Below, piece after piece: positions 33,101-41,565 of a stretch of 64,000 nt of DNA. The number at the start of each line of letters is the position of its first letter. Position 1 is the first letter of the stretch. The stretch lies in contig CM077116.1 in NCBI GenBank assembly GCA_039619475.1, forward strand, positions 99,121,164 to 99,185,163, in the 5' to 3' direction. Made by a program: the position numbers and the translations under genes. The notes beneath the pieces are model-generated. The model ran no database searches. It had not been told where the DNA came from and saw only the letters and a program-made list of their open reading frames with translations. The stretch is from Icerya purchasi (taxonomy: Eukaryota > Arthropoda > Insecta > Hemiptera > Monophlebidae).

Positions 33101-35926
33101 AATTCCGAGTTTATCCTGCACAAACATAAAGACACGGGATTTTTATATATATATATTAATTACAACGTAATTCTTAGGCTACCCCCATTAGAAAAAATGT
33201 CCCAATTTTATGTAACGTTTGTTATATTTTATAGGATTTTTGTTTTTGTTATTTAAAAAATGTCACAATTTTATGTAACGAAAAAATGTCTTAATTTTAT
33301 ATAATCAAAGTTAAATGTTAGGATAGGATTTTTGTGATTATATTATTGTTTTTGTGTTGGGGCCAGTAAGAATTACGTTGTAAATTTTGATAATTTTATA
33401 CAAAATATAGAAGAGAAAGAGACAGAAATGGAAGCAAGAGGAGTCAAGGGGCACAGCCCCTTACGAGGCCAAAATGGCCGAGTTTATATATATAAATATT
33501 AAACACTTAAATATGTTAAACAACTTGTACCATATAAATGGTCTATCGCTTGTTAGTACAACATATTCTGCGTTATCAGGTATAAAAATATAGTTTCGGA
33601 TCTTGTCACAAGTGCAAGTTAAATTTTATAACTTTAAACAAATGTTACATATTTTACATATTGCAAAACTATTTAAAAAATTAAAATTTCATAGTTTTAT
33701 AATAAATTTTGCATGCGATCCATAAATTTTTTAGTCTTCATTGCTCTTTAAATTTTTTGACGTAATTATCAGATATAATAAATTTTAACTTGAGATAAAA
33801 CGGAAGACAACTTCTTTAAACGCATTAATTAACAGACTACAAGTATCATAACAACAAAAAAAAATATATATAAAATTGTTATATATCGAAATAGTTTTTA
33901 TTGAAATGGCTGATTAATTCTATAGTCGCATTAATAATATATAAATTAATCGTTCAATACAATGATCTTTAAACAATAAATAATTCTCATGGTTTTATAT
34001 GATGCATAACAAAAATAAGTACACCGCTAATAAATATAAGTTAGAATTACGTTACAATGATTGAGAGTTACAATCTATTAATTCAATATTATATGAATTT
34101 AATTGTTTATTTTAAACTTTATAATCTATATTAAATAAAAATAAATTACGAAGTTCTATTTTATTCATATAAAATATACTGCGGCGGTCACATATTATCA
34201 ATAGTAACGAGAAAAATTCATTCTTCTTTTTAGAAATTCGGAGTATTTAGACCGCGAAAACCGGGGGGATTTGGACCAGAATAACCAAGGACAAACCGGG
34301 AATTTAAAAATTATATTTAAGTGGCCCGTATGCGTATAAAGTCAGATACAAAATTAAATAACCATGTTGTATTTAAAAACAGGCCTAGCTAAAACTACGT
34401 TAAATAATCTATTATAATGTAAAATTAGGAGCTTAACTCCCGCAAGACAATTGTTAGTTCAAATAAAATCAAATTATGATATTTAATTAGACAAAAAATT
34501 ATTTTCTATTTGTGTAAATTGTTGGTTGAATTTTTCATTACAATTTGTTGCCTTTAAAATCTGCTGCTCTAGAAAACGGCTCCACTTGCTACGCCAAGTT
34601 AGCCTTTGTATTCTATTAACCGTTGCATTAAAAACCGGTGCACTAGTATTAGTGTTTTATATAACATAAGAAAAATCACAAATCGTCTAAGATATTAAAA
34701 TTTTGCAGACTGGATACAATTAATTTCCAATTTGTATGAAGACACAAAAATTTTTAAGTTGAAGTAAAATTCAAATTAAAGTGTTGATGTAAATATGAAA
34801 TATTTTGTAATAGAAATCACACAATGGCTGTGTATTTGAATGTGGTTAAAGTTTTATGTTTAAGAATAATTTGGTGCAGTAACTAAATAGTTAACAAATT
34901 GGTGTGTGAATAACAGACATAAACACTGATTTTAATATTACGTTTTTTTTTGTTTTTTTTTTGAATATAAAATACAAAATTATTGAATTATGAAACCATT
35001 TATTGATGTATTTAAGTTGGTAGAATTGAAAATGATGGGAAAATGTACGTTAAATATCAAGTAATTGGCCCCAATCAGGTAGCTGTACCTACGCATTTTT
35101 TTAAGATAATTGTAATGGAAAATGCTGCAGGACAATTTGAAATGGAAGCATATGTATTGCCAAATAAATCGATCGAAGATAGCACTCCCTTAAATGTGTT
35201 TCAGGTAATACACTCTACTTGATAAGTTTCTTCTCGTGATTTATATGTACTCGTAAATTGAATGGATTCTACCTTGTGATTTTTTGAATTTTTAGTTATT
35301 CGATGTCCAATTTATGTAAGTTTAAGATTATTGATTTTTTTTTTTTTTTTTTTTTTTAAATTTACTACTGGAAGTTGTACAAGTATAATGTAGTAAAGAT
35401 ACAAGATTGAAAAATTGGAAGAAGGAAATTTACCTTGGTGTGTTCAATAAGGAACATGTTTAAAAAAGGAAAAGAAAAAAGAATGAATAAACAAAACATA
35501 AAAAGAATGATGGAAGATATTAAGTTAATATCAGGGAAAAGGAATTTAATAGTACTACAATAATGCCTATGAAAAATCATATAATCATAGTATTAACTTG
35601 TTATTATCCGGTTTGTTCTAGCAAAATATTCCCCTATTTTTTCCTTTTTCTTCTTCCTCTTTGTTAGCTTTATTCATATGCTTTATTTCTTATATTTTAC
35701 CTATATAATCATTAATGCTGTTATACCTTTGGATTGGGTAAAGGTCCTTAGCAGATATGCCCCCTAAAAATTATTATTAAAAAAAAAAAAGCTTTATTAA
35801 CCGTAATCATTATTTTTTCAGGTTCCGCCAGAGACCATTGAAAGAGCATCCGGGCTCCTATTTTTTAGTAGAATTGCCCGAGAAAAACTATCAAAAATAA
35901 ATGGACGTAAATGTACCTACATTTAA
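20927..35926 (+). CDS. EndoG: Endonuclease G, mitochondrial (join 20927-21148, 21306-21499, 26063-26299, 35024-35204, 35822-35926)
   Basis: ENDOG is a sugar-non-specific beta-beta-alpha-metal (DNA/RNA non-specific) nuclease of the mitochondrial intermembrane space. It is involved in DNA degradation during apoptosis and paternal mtDNA removal. The five exons join in frame to 312 codons, the usual length. Residues 1-30 (MIKFKKILYHGTWYSVFG...) are basic and hydrophobic, as expected of a mitochondrial signal. KYGFPGL (77-83), LSYDQRNRIAHWV, and CDYKEDESVHPFF follow. The catalytic motif is YDRGHLAAAGNH, with His154 as general base. Asn186 before RNIWNN is the probable metal ligand. Then come YVCTGPLFLPR, YVKYQVIGPNQVAVPTHFFK and ERASGLLFF near the end. 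All motifs are intact, so the gene is probably functional. Two introns (4.6 and 8.7 kb) are swollen by mobile elements. Confidence 0.93.
21306..21499 (+). CDS. EndoG: EndoG exon 2
   Basis: Acceptor TGTTATTAG, then ATAATGAAGTATGG (IMKYGFPGL). Donor TTTTTTAG|GTAAAT at 21499/21500, phase 2. Confidence 0.92.
22238..22779. mobile_element. MITE with 39-base inverted repeats rich in CGTACGA
   Basis: Left end AAGCCGCGGTTACATTGGAT and right end, read on the other strand, AAGCCGCAGTTACACTGGAT. The match continues through ATTCGTACGAAAAATT on both sides. The interior holds many further TCGTACGA/TTCGTACGA motifs on both strands. It has no coding capacity. The target duplication is not clear. It lies in EndoG intron 2. 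Confidence 0.8.
22975..23130 (+). pseudogene. Possible piggyBac transposase N-terminal fragment
   Basis: Reads TSNGFDISDNARKHGNHDTE, then an acidic stretch ending KYWYGKN. Acidic N-termini followed by a YYGKNxxKW-like motif are usual in piggyBac transposases. The similarity is short and no ends were found. Confidence 0.3.
23305..24040 (-). pseudogene. RTE-clade non-LTR retrotransposon, 5'-truncated
   Basis: On the minus strand: NRINKAGIKYGMTINAEKTK (end of the reverse transcriptase domain), then QVEEF-stop-YLGALFTSDGRNKKEI, RINNCYVMSVLKYGAETWTM, GMWTLRRMMRIPWT and the C-terminal RGRRRIEM region, down to about 23356. The 3' end runs into a (GAT/ATC)n tail at 23306-23321, the microsatellite tail typical of RTE elements. 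It is 5' truncated, as usual for target-primed insertions, and has one in-frame stop. It lies in EndoG intron 2. Confidence 0.82.
24041..26062. other. EndoG intron 2, remainder
   Basis: AT-rich, no feature recognised. Overlapping open frames near 25083-25320 on both strands look random. Confidence 0.45.
26063..26299 (+). CDS. EndoG: EndoG exon 3 (catalytic exon)
   Basis: Acceptor TTTTTCGATAG, donor CCAAG|GTATGA. Encodes SGYDRGHLAAAGNH, FFLTNIAPQV and NVYVCTGPLFLP. Both split codons (R at each end) restore correctly. Confidence 0.95.
26300..27972. other. EndoG intron 3, left part
   Basis: AT-rich. Nothing recognised. Confidence 0.45.
27973..28311. mobile_element. Short inverted-repeat element (MITE)
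   Basis: ACTATAGTCTGTCAA at 27973-27987 is repeated as its reverse complement at 28297-28311. The 339-base interior is GC-richer than its surroundings and has no coding potential. TA next to CTATAG at both ends would suit a mariner-type target site. Confidence 0.65.
28437..28467 (-). terminator. Helitron 3' terminal hairpin and CTAG end
   Basis: Perfect 6-bp stem AGCCAC/GTGGCT, loop AGCAACAC, 7-base spacer GGGTCAG, then CTAG. In Helitrons this hairpin marks the end of rolling-circle transfer. Confidence 0.75.
28793..28957 (-). pseudogene. Helitron Rep/helicase N-terminal scrap
   Basis: From ATG at 28957 the minus strand reads MPRRQSNLNNARSRNARRMH and ATESEEEIARINACC. Basic MPRR...R openings followed by a RATESEEE-like charged stretch are usual at the start of Helitron proteins. 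The frame soon leaves the family pattern. Confidence 0.45.
29018..30589. other. Helitron interior without recognised genes
   Basis: AT-rich. There is a short direct repeat: TTTATTTAATATAACAAATATTTATGTAAATAATTAAA-type sequence at about 29341-29379 and again near 29434-29471. The open frame 29847-30080 resembles nothing I know. Confidence 0.4.
30590..30800 (+). pseudogene. Non-LTR retrotransposon endonuclease fragment
   Basis: Reads CIQETHLKQNQHLKLKNYKV then SCARGGIILSVRADINFQQI and PSDIQPVKVEI. QETHL and RGGI(I/V) are landmarks of the AP-like endonuclease at the start of ORF2 in I/Jockey-type elements. Neither end of the element is present. Confidence 0.65.
30860..32680. repeat. Degenerate tandem array, unit about 270-290 bases, six or more copies
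   Basis: The phrase GAAATACGGTTTCGTTCCCGAC and variants recurs at about 30987, 31264, 31533, 31815, 32100 and 32390. Each is followed by GATCTTTC, an A-run, TTCAAAATTT(C/T)GAGCTTTCGG, CC(C)CAAGGGTC, GATGTTCCAAA, GAGAAATATACG and AATACTCGC. Spacings are 277, 269, 282, 285 and 290 bases. Copies have diverged by many substitutions and small indels. Open frames in this stretch are by-products. Confidence 0.85.
32681..33139. other. Helitron 5' side with a hairpin
   Basis: AGGATTCCGTA (32995-33005) and TACGGAATCCT (33017-33027) form a perfect 11-bp stem with an 11-base loop. Near the outer end AAAATCGGTTAAGTAAATTC and GCACAAACATAAAGACACGG are typical of the terminal part of this insect repeat family. 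Confidence 0.5.
33160..33383. mobile_element. 224-bp MITE with 17-base perfect inverted repeats
   Basis: TTACAACGTAATTCTTA at 33160-33176 returns as its reverse complement at 33367-33383. Inside, three direct copies of AAAAAATGTC(C/A/T)(C/T)AATTTTAT lie at about 33193, 33258 and 33284. It sits just beyond the Helitron end in EndoG intron 3. Confidence 0.7.
33384..35023. other. EndoG intron 3, right part
   Basis: AT-rich, with a purine-rich patch GAAGAGAAAGAGACAGAAATGG (about 33411-33430) and CAAGGGGCACAGCCCCTTAC (33447-33466), a short GC palindrome. Nothing else recognised. Confidence 0.4.
35024..35204 (+). CDS. EndoG: EndoG exon 4
   Basis: Acceptor TTAAGTTGGTAG, donor TTTCAG|GTAATA. Encodes YVKYQVIGPNQVAVPTHFFK and AYVLPNKSIEDSTPLNVFQ. 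Confidence 0.93.
35205..35821. other. EndoG intron 4 with poly-T tract
   Basis: Contains a poly-T run at about 35336-35358 and a strong acceptor TTATTTTTTCAG ending at 35821. Confidence 0.5.
35822..35926 (+). CDS. EndoG: EndoG exon 5 and stop
   Basis: Encodes VPPETIERASGLLFFSRIAR and ends KINGRKCTYI with TAA at 35924-35926. An alternative ending exists: GGAC|GTAAAT (35909/35910) could splice in phase to an acceptor at 36605 (CGCTTATAG|CGACTTC), giving a 30-odd residue tail that ends near 36705. I prefer the simple ending because an INGKK-like C-terminus is what I expect in insect ENDOG. Confidence 0.85.
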   Translation, partial: VPPETIERASGLLFFSRIAREKLSKINGRKCTYI

Positions 35927-38379
35927 AATTTGATCTTTGTATGTAGTAGTGTTAAAAAGTTGTACTGAAATCATTGCGATGTATTTGTATCTTAAAGTAT
36001 TTTAAATATTACATATATGTTTAAGTAGCACTGTAAGTAAAAATTTATCTATTGGTTCTAATTACTTTGTGAAATCCACAGTTACATATTAATAAGTAAT
36101 ACAGTATTAGTTTATGTTTTTTTAGAAGTTTTTATCGCAGATAATTTGAAAAGATTGAAACAAAATTGTGTTACGTTTATTTTGACAACGTTTTAAAAAC
36201 TCCTTTTCTTTATTTAGTTAAATTAAAGACAAAAATGTTGATTACAATTTTTTTTTTAATCTACTGGTGCATAATAAAAACAAAATTAATAATTCAGAAA
36301 GGTCCGCGAAGGTCAGTTTTGCAAAATGCAATTGTTTTCTGTACAGTTAAATATTAACTAATTACACAGAGTATATTTTTGAGAAAATTTAATTACGTCA
36401 AAAATAATCTATCATGATCAGTTGCTTCTTCATTGATAGAGAGATTTTTGGTACTAAACTCGTTACACTCCAATAATAAAATCCACAAATTTAATTTTTA
36501 ATTCGCATTTACAGAAAAAAAAATACGGGAATAATGTTAAATAAATGATTTATACATATACCAGTGCATTCAATTTTAACTTGTAAATCCTTGTTTCGCT
36601 TATAGCGACTTCACCAAAAGCCATGTTTAACATTTCTCTTTCGAAAAACAGCGGAAACGAAACAACTACCCAGCGATTTCTTGAGTTAAGAAGTTTAGAA
36701 CAGTAAATCTATAAATATCTGTTTTATTCCTACCTAATCCAATAGTTTATTATTCAAACATACAACTTTATCATTTTTTCGCGTTCAATTCCATTTGTTG
36801 TTTCTCTTTTTTATAAAAATAAAAGATTACAAGCTTACTATGTCATATAACCATAAAAAATAAATCTTCAATTTTCTTAAAATATTTATACGGTGTAGTT
36901 TATAAAATCTATTGAATTTTATTCTATTCTTATATAAAATTTAATGCGAATTTTCTAATACATTTAAGAAACAAAAAATTACGGACTGTACACATGTAAC
37001 TTTTTCGATAGCCGACAATAGACTAAACATTTGATACAACTATTATACAGATATTTGTCCGATATGTTTGCTAACATATCAAAAAAAAAAAAAAAACAAA
37101 AGAAAAAGCAAATCAGACTAGTTAATTTGCGAAATTAAAAAATTCCGGTTAACTTTTAAATACACCACATATATGCAATTAAAATAATTTCATTATAATT
37201 TTCAAAATTGAATTTCAACCACTCGTAAATTTGAAAGTGCTCATTTCAAAAGTACATCTGAAAAAACAACATTAAAGAAAAATCTCTAATACCGAAAAAG
37301 TATTCGATTATTGCTTGATTTTTACATTATTTTATTTAAGTCCCCAACTGTATTTAATGTTTATATTTTTATATGAATTAATTATATATTTTTTCTATAT
37401 TTTACATTCGTAAAAATGTATTAATTACAAAAATAAAACACGTTTCGTAAGTAAAAAATTGAAAATCAAAAAGAATTAAAATTTTGATTACATCAAAATT
37501 CTTTTTTTTTTATTTGATAGGCCAAATTTTATCCAATTAAATTTTAATAAAATTGTATTTAGTTAATTAGTGTTGTTTGGTGTTTTATACATGTGCCTGC
37601 GTGTGTGCTATGAGAACGAAAATTGCATCTAGTTAAAATAATTTTTTTCGCACTGTCGGTTTGGAATCTCTAGTAAAGAGAATACAAATTTTGGAAATAT
37701 ATAAATCACGTATAACACATATTTTTTCATTTATCCAAAGTACTGAAAAATCTTCTTGGAATTGAATGGTATTGCAGTATCTTCATTTAGTTCAAGATTT
37801 TGCAATACAGTATTTGTTGGATCTGTTGATGTGACTTAGGTGTAGATAACTGTATATGCGTACAATAAACATTTCTTACATTACGAAGTAAATAATCGCA
37901 TTCCGATCATTGACCCAAATTTAAATAAAGTTATTTAAACTTCATTATAACTTACTTCTTACAGTGTGGTGTTTGATTTAAATTAGGATAAGCTTTATAG
38001 AAAAAAAAAAAGAGTAGTAAAAATTGAAGTAGACTTTATAAAATGTATAAACCAACAGAAAAGAAGAACAGTTTCTTTGCCTACGATATTTTATGTATTC
38101 GTTGTATATATTTTTCATTTTACATGTGGTTTTAATTTTATTGTCATTATTATAAGATCCAAGCTAAATACTATTTCTGAAATTACTGCAACCTTTAAAT
38201 AAGGTAAACATATTACAGAAACAGTTTATACTGATAAAATACACTTAGAATTATAAGCACATTTAAATATTTTAAGGCAATCACTGAAACATTAACGTGC
38301 AGTATTGTTTTATAATTGTTGAATATATTTGGGAATTAAATATTTAAAGCTTTCACAGTGATTACTCAATAAATAATTT
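35927..38379. other. 3' flank of EndoG and intergenic DNA
   Basis: A candidate polyadenylation signal AATAAA lies at 36273-36278. The rest is AT-rich and unrecognised, apart from the possible alternative last exon at 36606-36705 discussed under EndoG exon 5. Confidence 0.4.
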
Positions 38380-38456
38380 TCGGAAACAACTGTATTTTAA
38401 AAGATATTTATTCGCTTAACGTTTCGACCAGCTTGCACTGGCCATCATCAGAAGCA
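38380..38456 (-). ncRNA. Penelope-type short repeat with a hammerhead-ribozyme-like core
   Basis: Minus strand: CTGATGA (38451-38445), then T, then GGCCAG-TGCAAG-CTGGTC (a 6-bp stem and 6-base loop), then GAAAC (38425-38421) and GTTAAGCGAATAAA. CUGAUGA, a stem and GAAA are the core of hammerhead ribozymes, which are carried in the terminal repeats of Penelope-like elements. The extra U before stem II and the lack of an obvious stem III/cleavage site make activity doubtful. A related, more decayed copy lies at 56780-56870. Confidence 0.35.
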
Positions 38457-38665
38457 AACTAAAGAACGGAGCGAAAATTGCAATCAACAATAACAAATTG
38501 ACTGTTTTATGATTATTTATTTTATTTACTACATTTTATCAAGAAAAAAATAACATTAATGAAAACAAATGGTTTCCGCTCATCGTTGTATGTGAATGAT
38601 TGAAAATCAATTTCAGCGCGCAAATGATCGCTCACAAGACGGTGACATTAAAAAAAATGATAAAA

Positions 38666-38838
38666 TAAAATGACTAATTTGAATGCAAAAGGCAGTACAT
38701 TTTATGATTTAAATGCAAAAGGCAGTACATTTTATAATTTAAATGCAAAAGGCAGTACATTTTATGATTTAAATGCAAAAGGCAGTACATTTTATAATTT
38801 AAATGCAAAAGGCAGTACATTTTATGATTTAAATGCAA
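38666..38838 (+). repeat. Minisatellite, 30-base unit in five copies, alternating 60-base higher order
   Basis: The unit TTTAAATGCAAAAGGCAGTACATTTTATGA/AA repeats almost perfectly. Copies alternate between TTTATGAT and TTTATAAT, so the true period may be 60. All copies stay in frame. Confidence 0.92.
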
Positions 38839-38969
38839 TTTTTGAAATACTTAAAAAACTTGTAAAATCTTCGCAAGAATTGAGAAGCATTTGCACGTTA
38901 GTATGTAAACGTTCTATATGTTCTTTCAAAAATTCAAAGTTACATCTATTATATTTATTATTAATTTGA
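38670..38969 (+). other. Open frame over the minisatellite (10-residue peptide repeat)
   Basis: Translates to MTN then five copies of LNAKGSTFY(D/N), then a non-repeated tail of about 48 residues (IFEILKKLVKSSQELRSICT...). Repeat length is a multiple of three and the frame is open, but there is no splice context, signal peptide or known family. It may be chance reading of a minisatellite. Confidence 0.2.
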
Positions 38970-40249
38970 TTCAAGAATTATTTTTTTTAAAAAATCAAAC
39001 GGATGCCGCTTTTTATTATTCTCTAAATTATTCTTAAAAATTATTTTAAATTACATTTCTGTTTAATTAAACGATGACAAAAATATTGCAACAGTTGTTT
39101 TAATCAGCAATGAAACTGCGAGCAAAGAGTCAAATAAACAACAGTGATGAAAACGATGAAGAAGAAATAAGCAAATAAACGGTTGATGATATAGAAGTGC
39201 CAAATATAGTGAAAACTTTTACCAAGTTAACAAAGAGTTGCGGATTTTTTGATACTAATTTAAAAGCAAAAATTTTTAAGAAAATTTAGGGCAGTTGAAA
39301 CAATTTATAAAGAAACGGTTAGTATACAACAGTGTAAAATAAAAGTTACCCTCATTGTTTGAAAAAGTAAAACATTATTACAAAGTCTTATAGGATTAGC
39401 ATTAAAAGGTGAGATTTTTTTTAATAAAATTATTTTAAAAATATTTTTAGTCCTCACAGTTTGATCTAAATCAGTTTTGACTGCAGAAGTAAAAAATAAA
39501 AGACCCACATTGTGAAAGTTTGAAGAAAATCATTAAAAAACACCATATAACATTTTGTTATATAAGTTATACAGTATAAAAAATAATTATTTTTAAATTA
39601 TATGAATTCATGAATCGGTATTTTGGGTAATGCGCCCCTCCCATAACTTGGCATGCTTGAGACGCCCCTGAATACATTATTGATACAAATTTTATTTTTT
39701 ATATACGGTAACTTCCTAGCGGTCATAGTCAATAGACACTATGATTATTAACAAACAAATACACATAAGAACAAAAAAAAACAGAAAGATGACTAGTGAA
39801 TCATACAAAAAGTTGTATTATTTTTACTCTGTTTTCGTTGATTACCAATGATTTTTTTGAATTTTAAATTCTTTGCGGGACAAGTGTCCAGTTTTGCCTT
39901 TTCACAAATGATGCAATTGCCGAGAACGGAAATAGCTCCTGTTCTGCAAATCGATGTGCGCTTTTGTCCGTGAACCATTGTGGATACATGGGAGGGGCAT
40001 TTTAGAAAAAATTAACAACACCCTCCCATCATATTTGACCCTCCAAATAACACTTTCTAATACTGTTCATGTTTTTTATCAATAAAAATACATGGGCACA
40101 AAAATGAAACTGGCATTTTTAGCTGTATTTTAGACCCCTAAAAACATATATTTTGATCAAAAAAAAAATTTTGGTGGGTCATTGTCAAAATTAGCAAAAA
40201 CCCTAGCTTAAGTGAACATTTTATTGAAAATGAAGGTGTTTATGATATA
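38970..40249. other. Intergenic, unassigned
   Basis: AT-rich with a patch near 39635-39672 (GCGCCCCTCCCATAACTTGG) that may mark an unrecognised repeat boundary. The 61-codon minus frame 39793-39978 has several cysteines (CIICEKAKLDTC) but no identifiable family. Confidence 0.3.
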
Positions 40250-40648
40250 GGGTGCGGCAGAGAAACCTACCACATTTCAAAAAATTATAGCGTCTGTCCT
40301 ATTAAAGATAGCGAAATGATTTTTTTTTTATTGAAAAGAGGAAGAATGCCAGTTTTTTTTAATATAAAAATTTATTTTAACAGCTTCATTGTTTTAAAAA
40401 TAATGTCACTTAAATGACGACCTTGATTTTCGATACAATTACGCATACGTAAAACAAAATTATCGTAAACTTTTTTCAACATAGCCGTCGGAATAGCCGC
40501 AACATGACGTTGAATCTCTGCTTTCAACTCTTCCAAGTCTCGAGGTTTGCGTTCATAAACTTTTGACTTTAAATACCCCCACAAAAAAAAATCGCAAACA
40601 GAAAGATCGGGTGAGCGCGCTGGCCTCACAAAACGCTTATCTGCTGGC
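40250..40648 (-). pseudogene. Tc1/mariner-type transposase, C-terminal fragment with one terminus
   Basis: The minus-strand open frame 40372-40650 contains RPARSPDLSVCDFFLWGYLK, SKVYERKPRDLEELKAEIQ and NCIENQGRHLSDIIFK. This is the C-terminal end of a DDE transposase common in insects (PPRSPDLTPxDFFLWG). Its outer end is marked by AGGGTGCGGCAGAGAAACC at 40249. The N-terminal two thirds is missing because the MITE sequence starts abruptly at 40649. Confidence 0.75.
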
Positions 40649-41037
40649 AAAATTTTCCTTATATATTTATTTTATAAATAACAATACATTTTTCACTAAT
40701 ATTCGTACTATTAATAATTTCCATCATTTTGCTTTATATGTATTAATAATTTACATAAACGAATTACCCCATATAAACATTAATAAAAATTACATATGTT
40801 ATTAATTATACTCGTAATAAAAAATTTTGCATAAAATATTAATGAAGTACCTAAAAATATGGAGCATATTTTTTTCTTTTTTCTTTTAAACGTAGGTAAA
40901 AACAACCTAAAAAATCTTCAATGTTTATTTTAAATTTTTGATTTTTTTCAGATTTTTGTGTATTTATAATACCTATTTCAGTTCTCATGGGGGGGGGGGG
41001 GTTAACCCCCAAAACCCACCCCGTGGACATGGCCTTG
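40649..41037. mobile_element. hAT-like MITE, copy 1, left end missing
   Basis: Almost identical to 52850-53234, with a few substitutions and a longer poly-G run. The right end is CCGTGGACATGGCCTTG, followed by AACCACAT (41038-41045), the sequence that stands to the left of copy 2. The left terminus is lost at the junction with the mariner fragment. Non-coding. Confidence 0.75.
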
Positions 41038-41045
41038 AACCACAT

Positions 41046-41258
41046 ATATTTTATCCTTTATTATAAGCTAGTAAGCAATTTTTGTGCTCTTTGCTTCCTT
41101 CGTGTTCTTCTATCCTTTTGGTCCCATCTCTCCAATCATCAAATCTTGATGAACTAAATTAATTATTTTGAGATGACAATAATTTGCACACGAAACAGTA
41201 TAATGATCCAAACGATGGCGAACATAATAACCATTCACGTTTAACTTGTTCGCTTAAC
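41046..41258 (-). pseudogene. hAT protein, N-terminal TTF-type zinc-finger region, part 2
   Basis: The minus strand reads SEQVKREWLLCSPSFGSLYC, FVCKLLSSQNNL, then after a frameshift DDWRDGTKRIEEHEGSKEHK and NCLLAYNKG. The pattern WLxYSxxxxxxYCFxCKLF ... DW ... HExSxxH is the TTF-type finger at the start of ZMYM1-like hAT proteins. It continues to the right of the Gypsy element at 46088. Confidence 0.72.
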
Positions 41259-41263
41259 GTCGA

Positions 41264-41543
41264 TGTTGTATCTGTATGACGCTAATTAGCGCGAATCCGA
41301 AAGAAAGATGCAGAAGAATAAACGATATTTATTACATTTCACACTAGTTCGTAATTGAACCAATTCACAATATAAATTCAATAAACTAAAAAAATACACG
41401 GAAGTAAATACATAATATTAAAACCATTCCCATCCTATATTTTGTTGTCTTGTCGCATTTTCCTAAAAAAAGCAAAACAAAAGAAAAGCCCACACCACAC
41501 TAACACACTTGATTTATTCAATATAAAATATAAAAATATAACA
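41264..41543 (-). repeat. 3' LTR of the Gypsy element
   Basis: In element orientation starts TGTTATATTTTTATATTTTA and ends GTCATACAGATACAACA. An AATAAA polyadenylation signal (41333-41328 on the minus strand) lies about 65 bases before its end. Identical to the 5' LTR. Confidence 0.95.
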
Positions 41544-41558
41544 GTCTCCCACACTTAT
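41544..41558 (-). promoter_or_regulatory. Polypurine tract (plus-strand primer)
   Basis: On the minus strand AAGTGTGGGAGAC directly precedes the 3' LTR. It is purine rich with two pyrimidines and is the only candidate in the expected place. Confidence 0.6.
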
Positions 41559-41565
41559 TTTTAAA

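Larger units (their letters stand above)
28437..33139 (-). mobile_element. Helitron, probably non-autonomous, minus orientation
   Basis: The 3' end is clear. On the minus strand AGCCAC-(8 nt)-GTGGCT forms a 6-bp hairpin (28467-28448), followed by GGGTCAG and the terminal CTAG (28440-28437), then T. That is the hairpin plus CTRR terminus of Helitrons, inserted next to a TA run. The proposed 5' end (TCCCGTGTC at 33139-33131, before TA-rich DNA) is an inference from the TC start rule and the similar wording of other insect copies. The interior is a patchwork: a Rep N-terminal scrap, a LINE endonuclease scrap and a satellite array. Confidence 0.6.

Noticed and set aside
36606..36705. Final exon of ENDOG
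   Set aside because: Phase fits, but exon 5 ends in an INGRK motif expected at the natural C-terminus. Kept only as an alternative.
38666..38838. CRISPR-like array
   Set aside because: Units are contiguous without unique spacers, and the context is eukaryotic.
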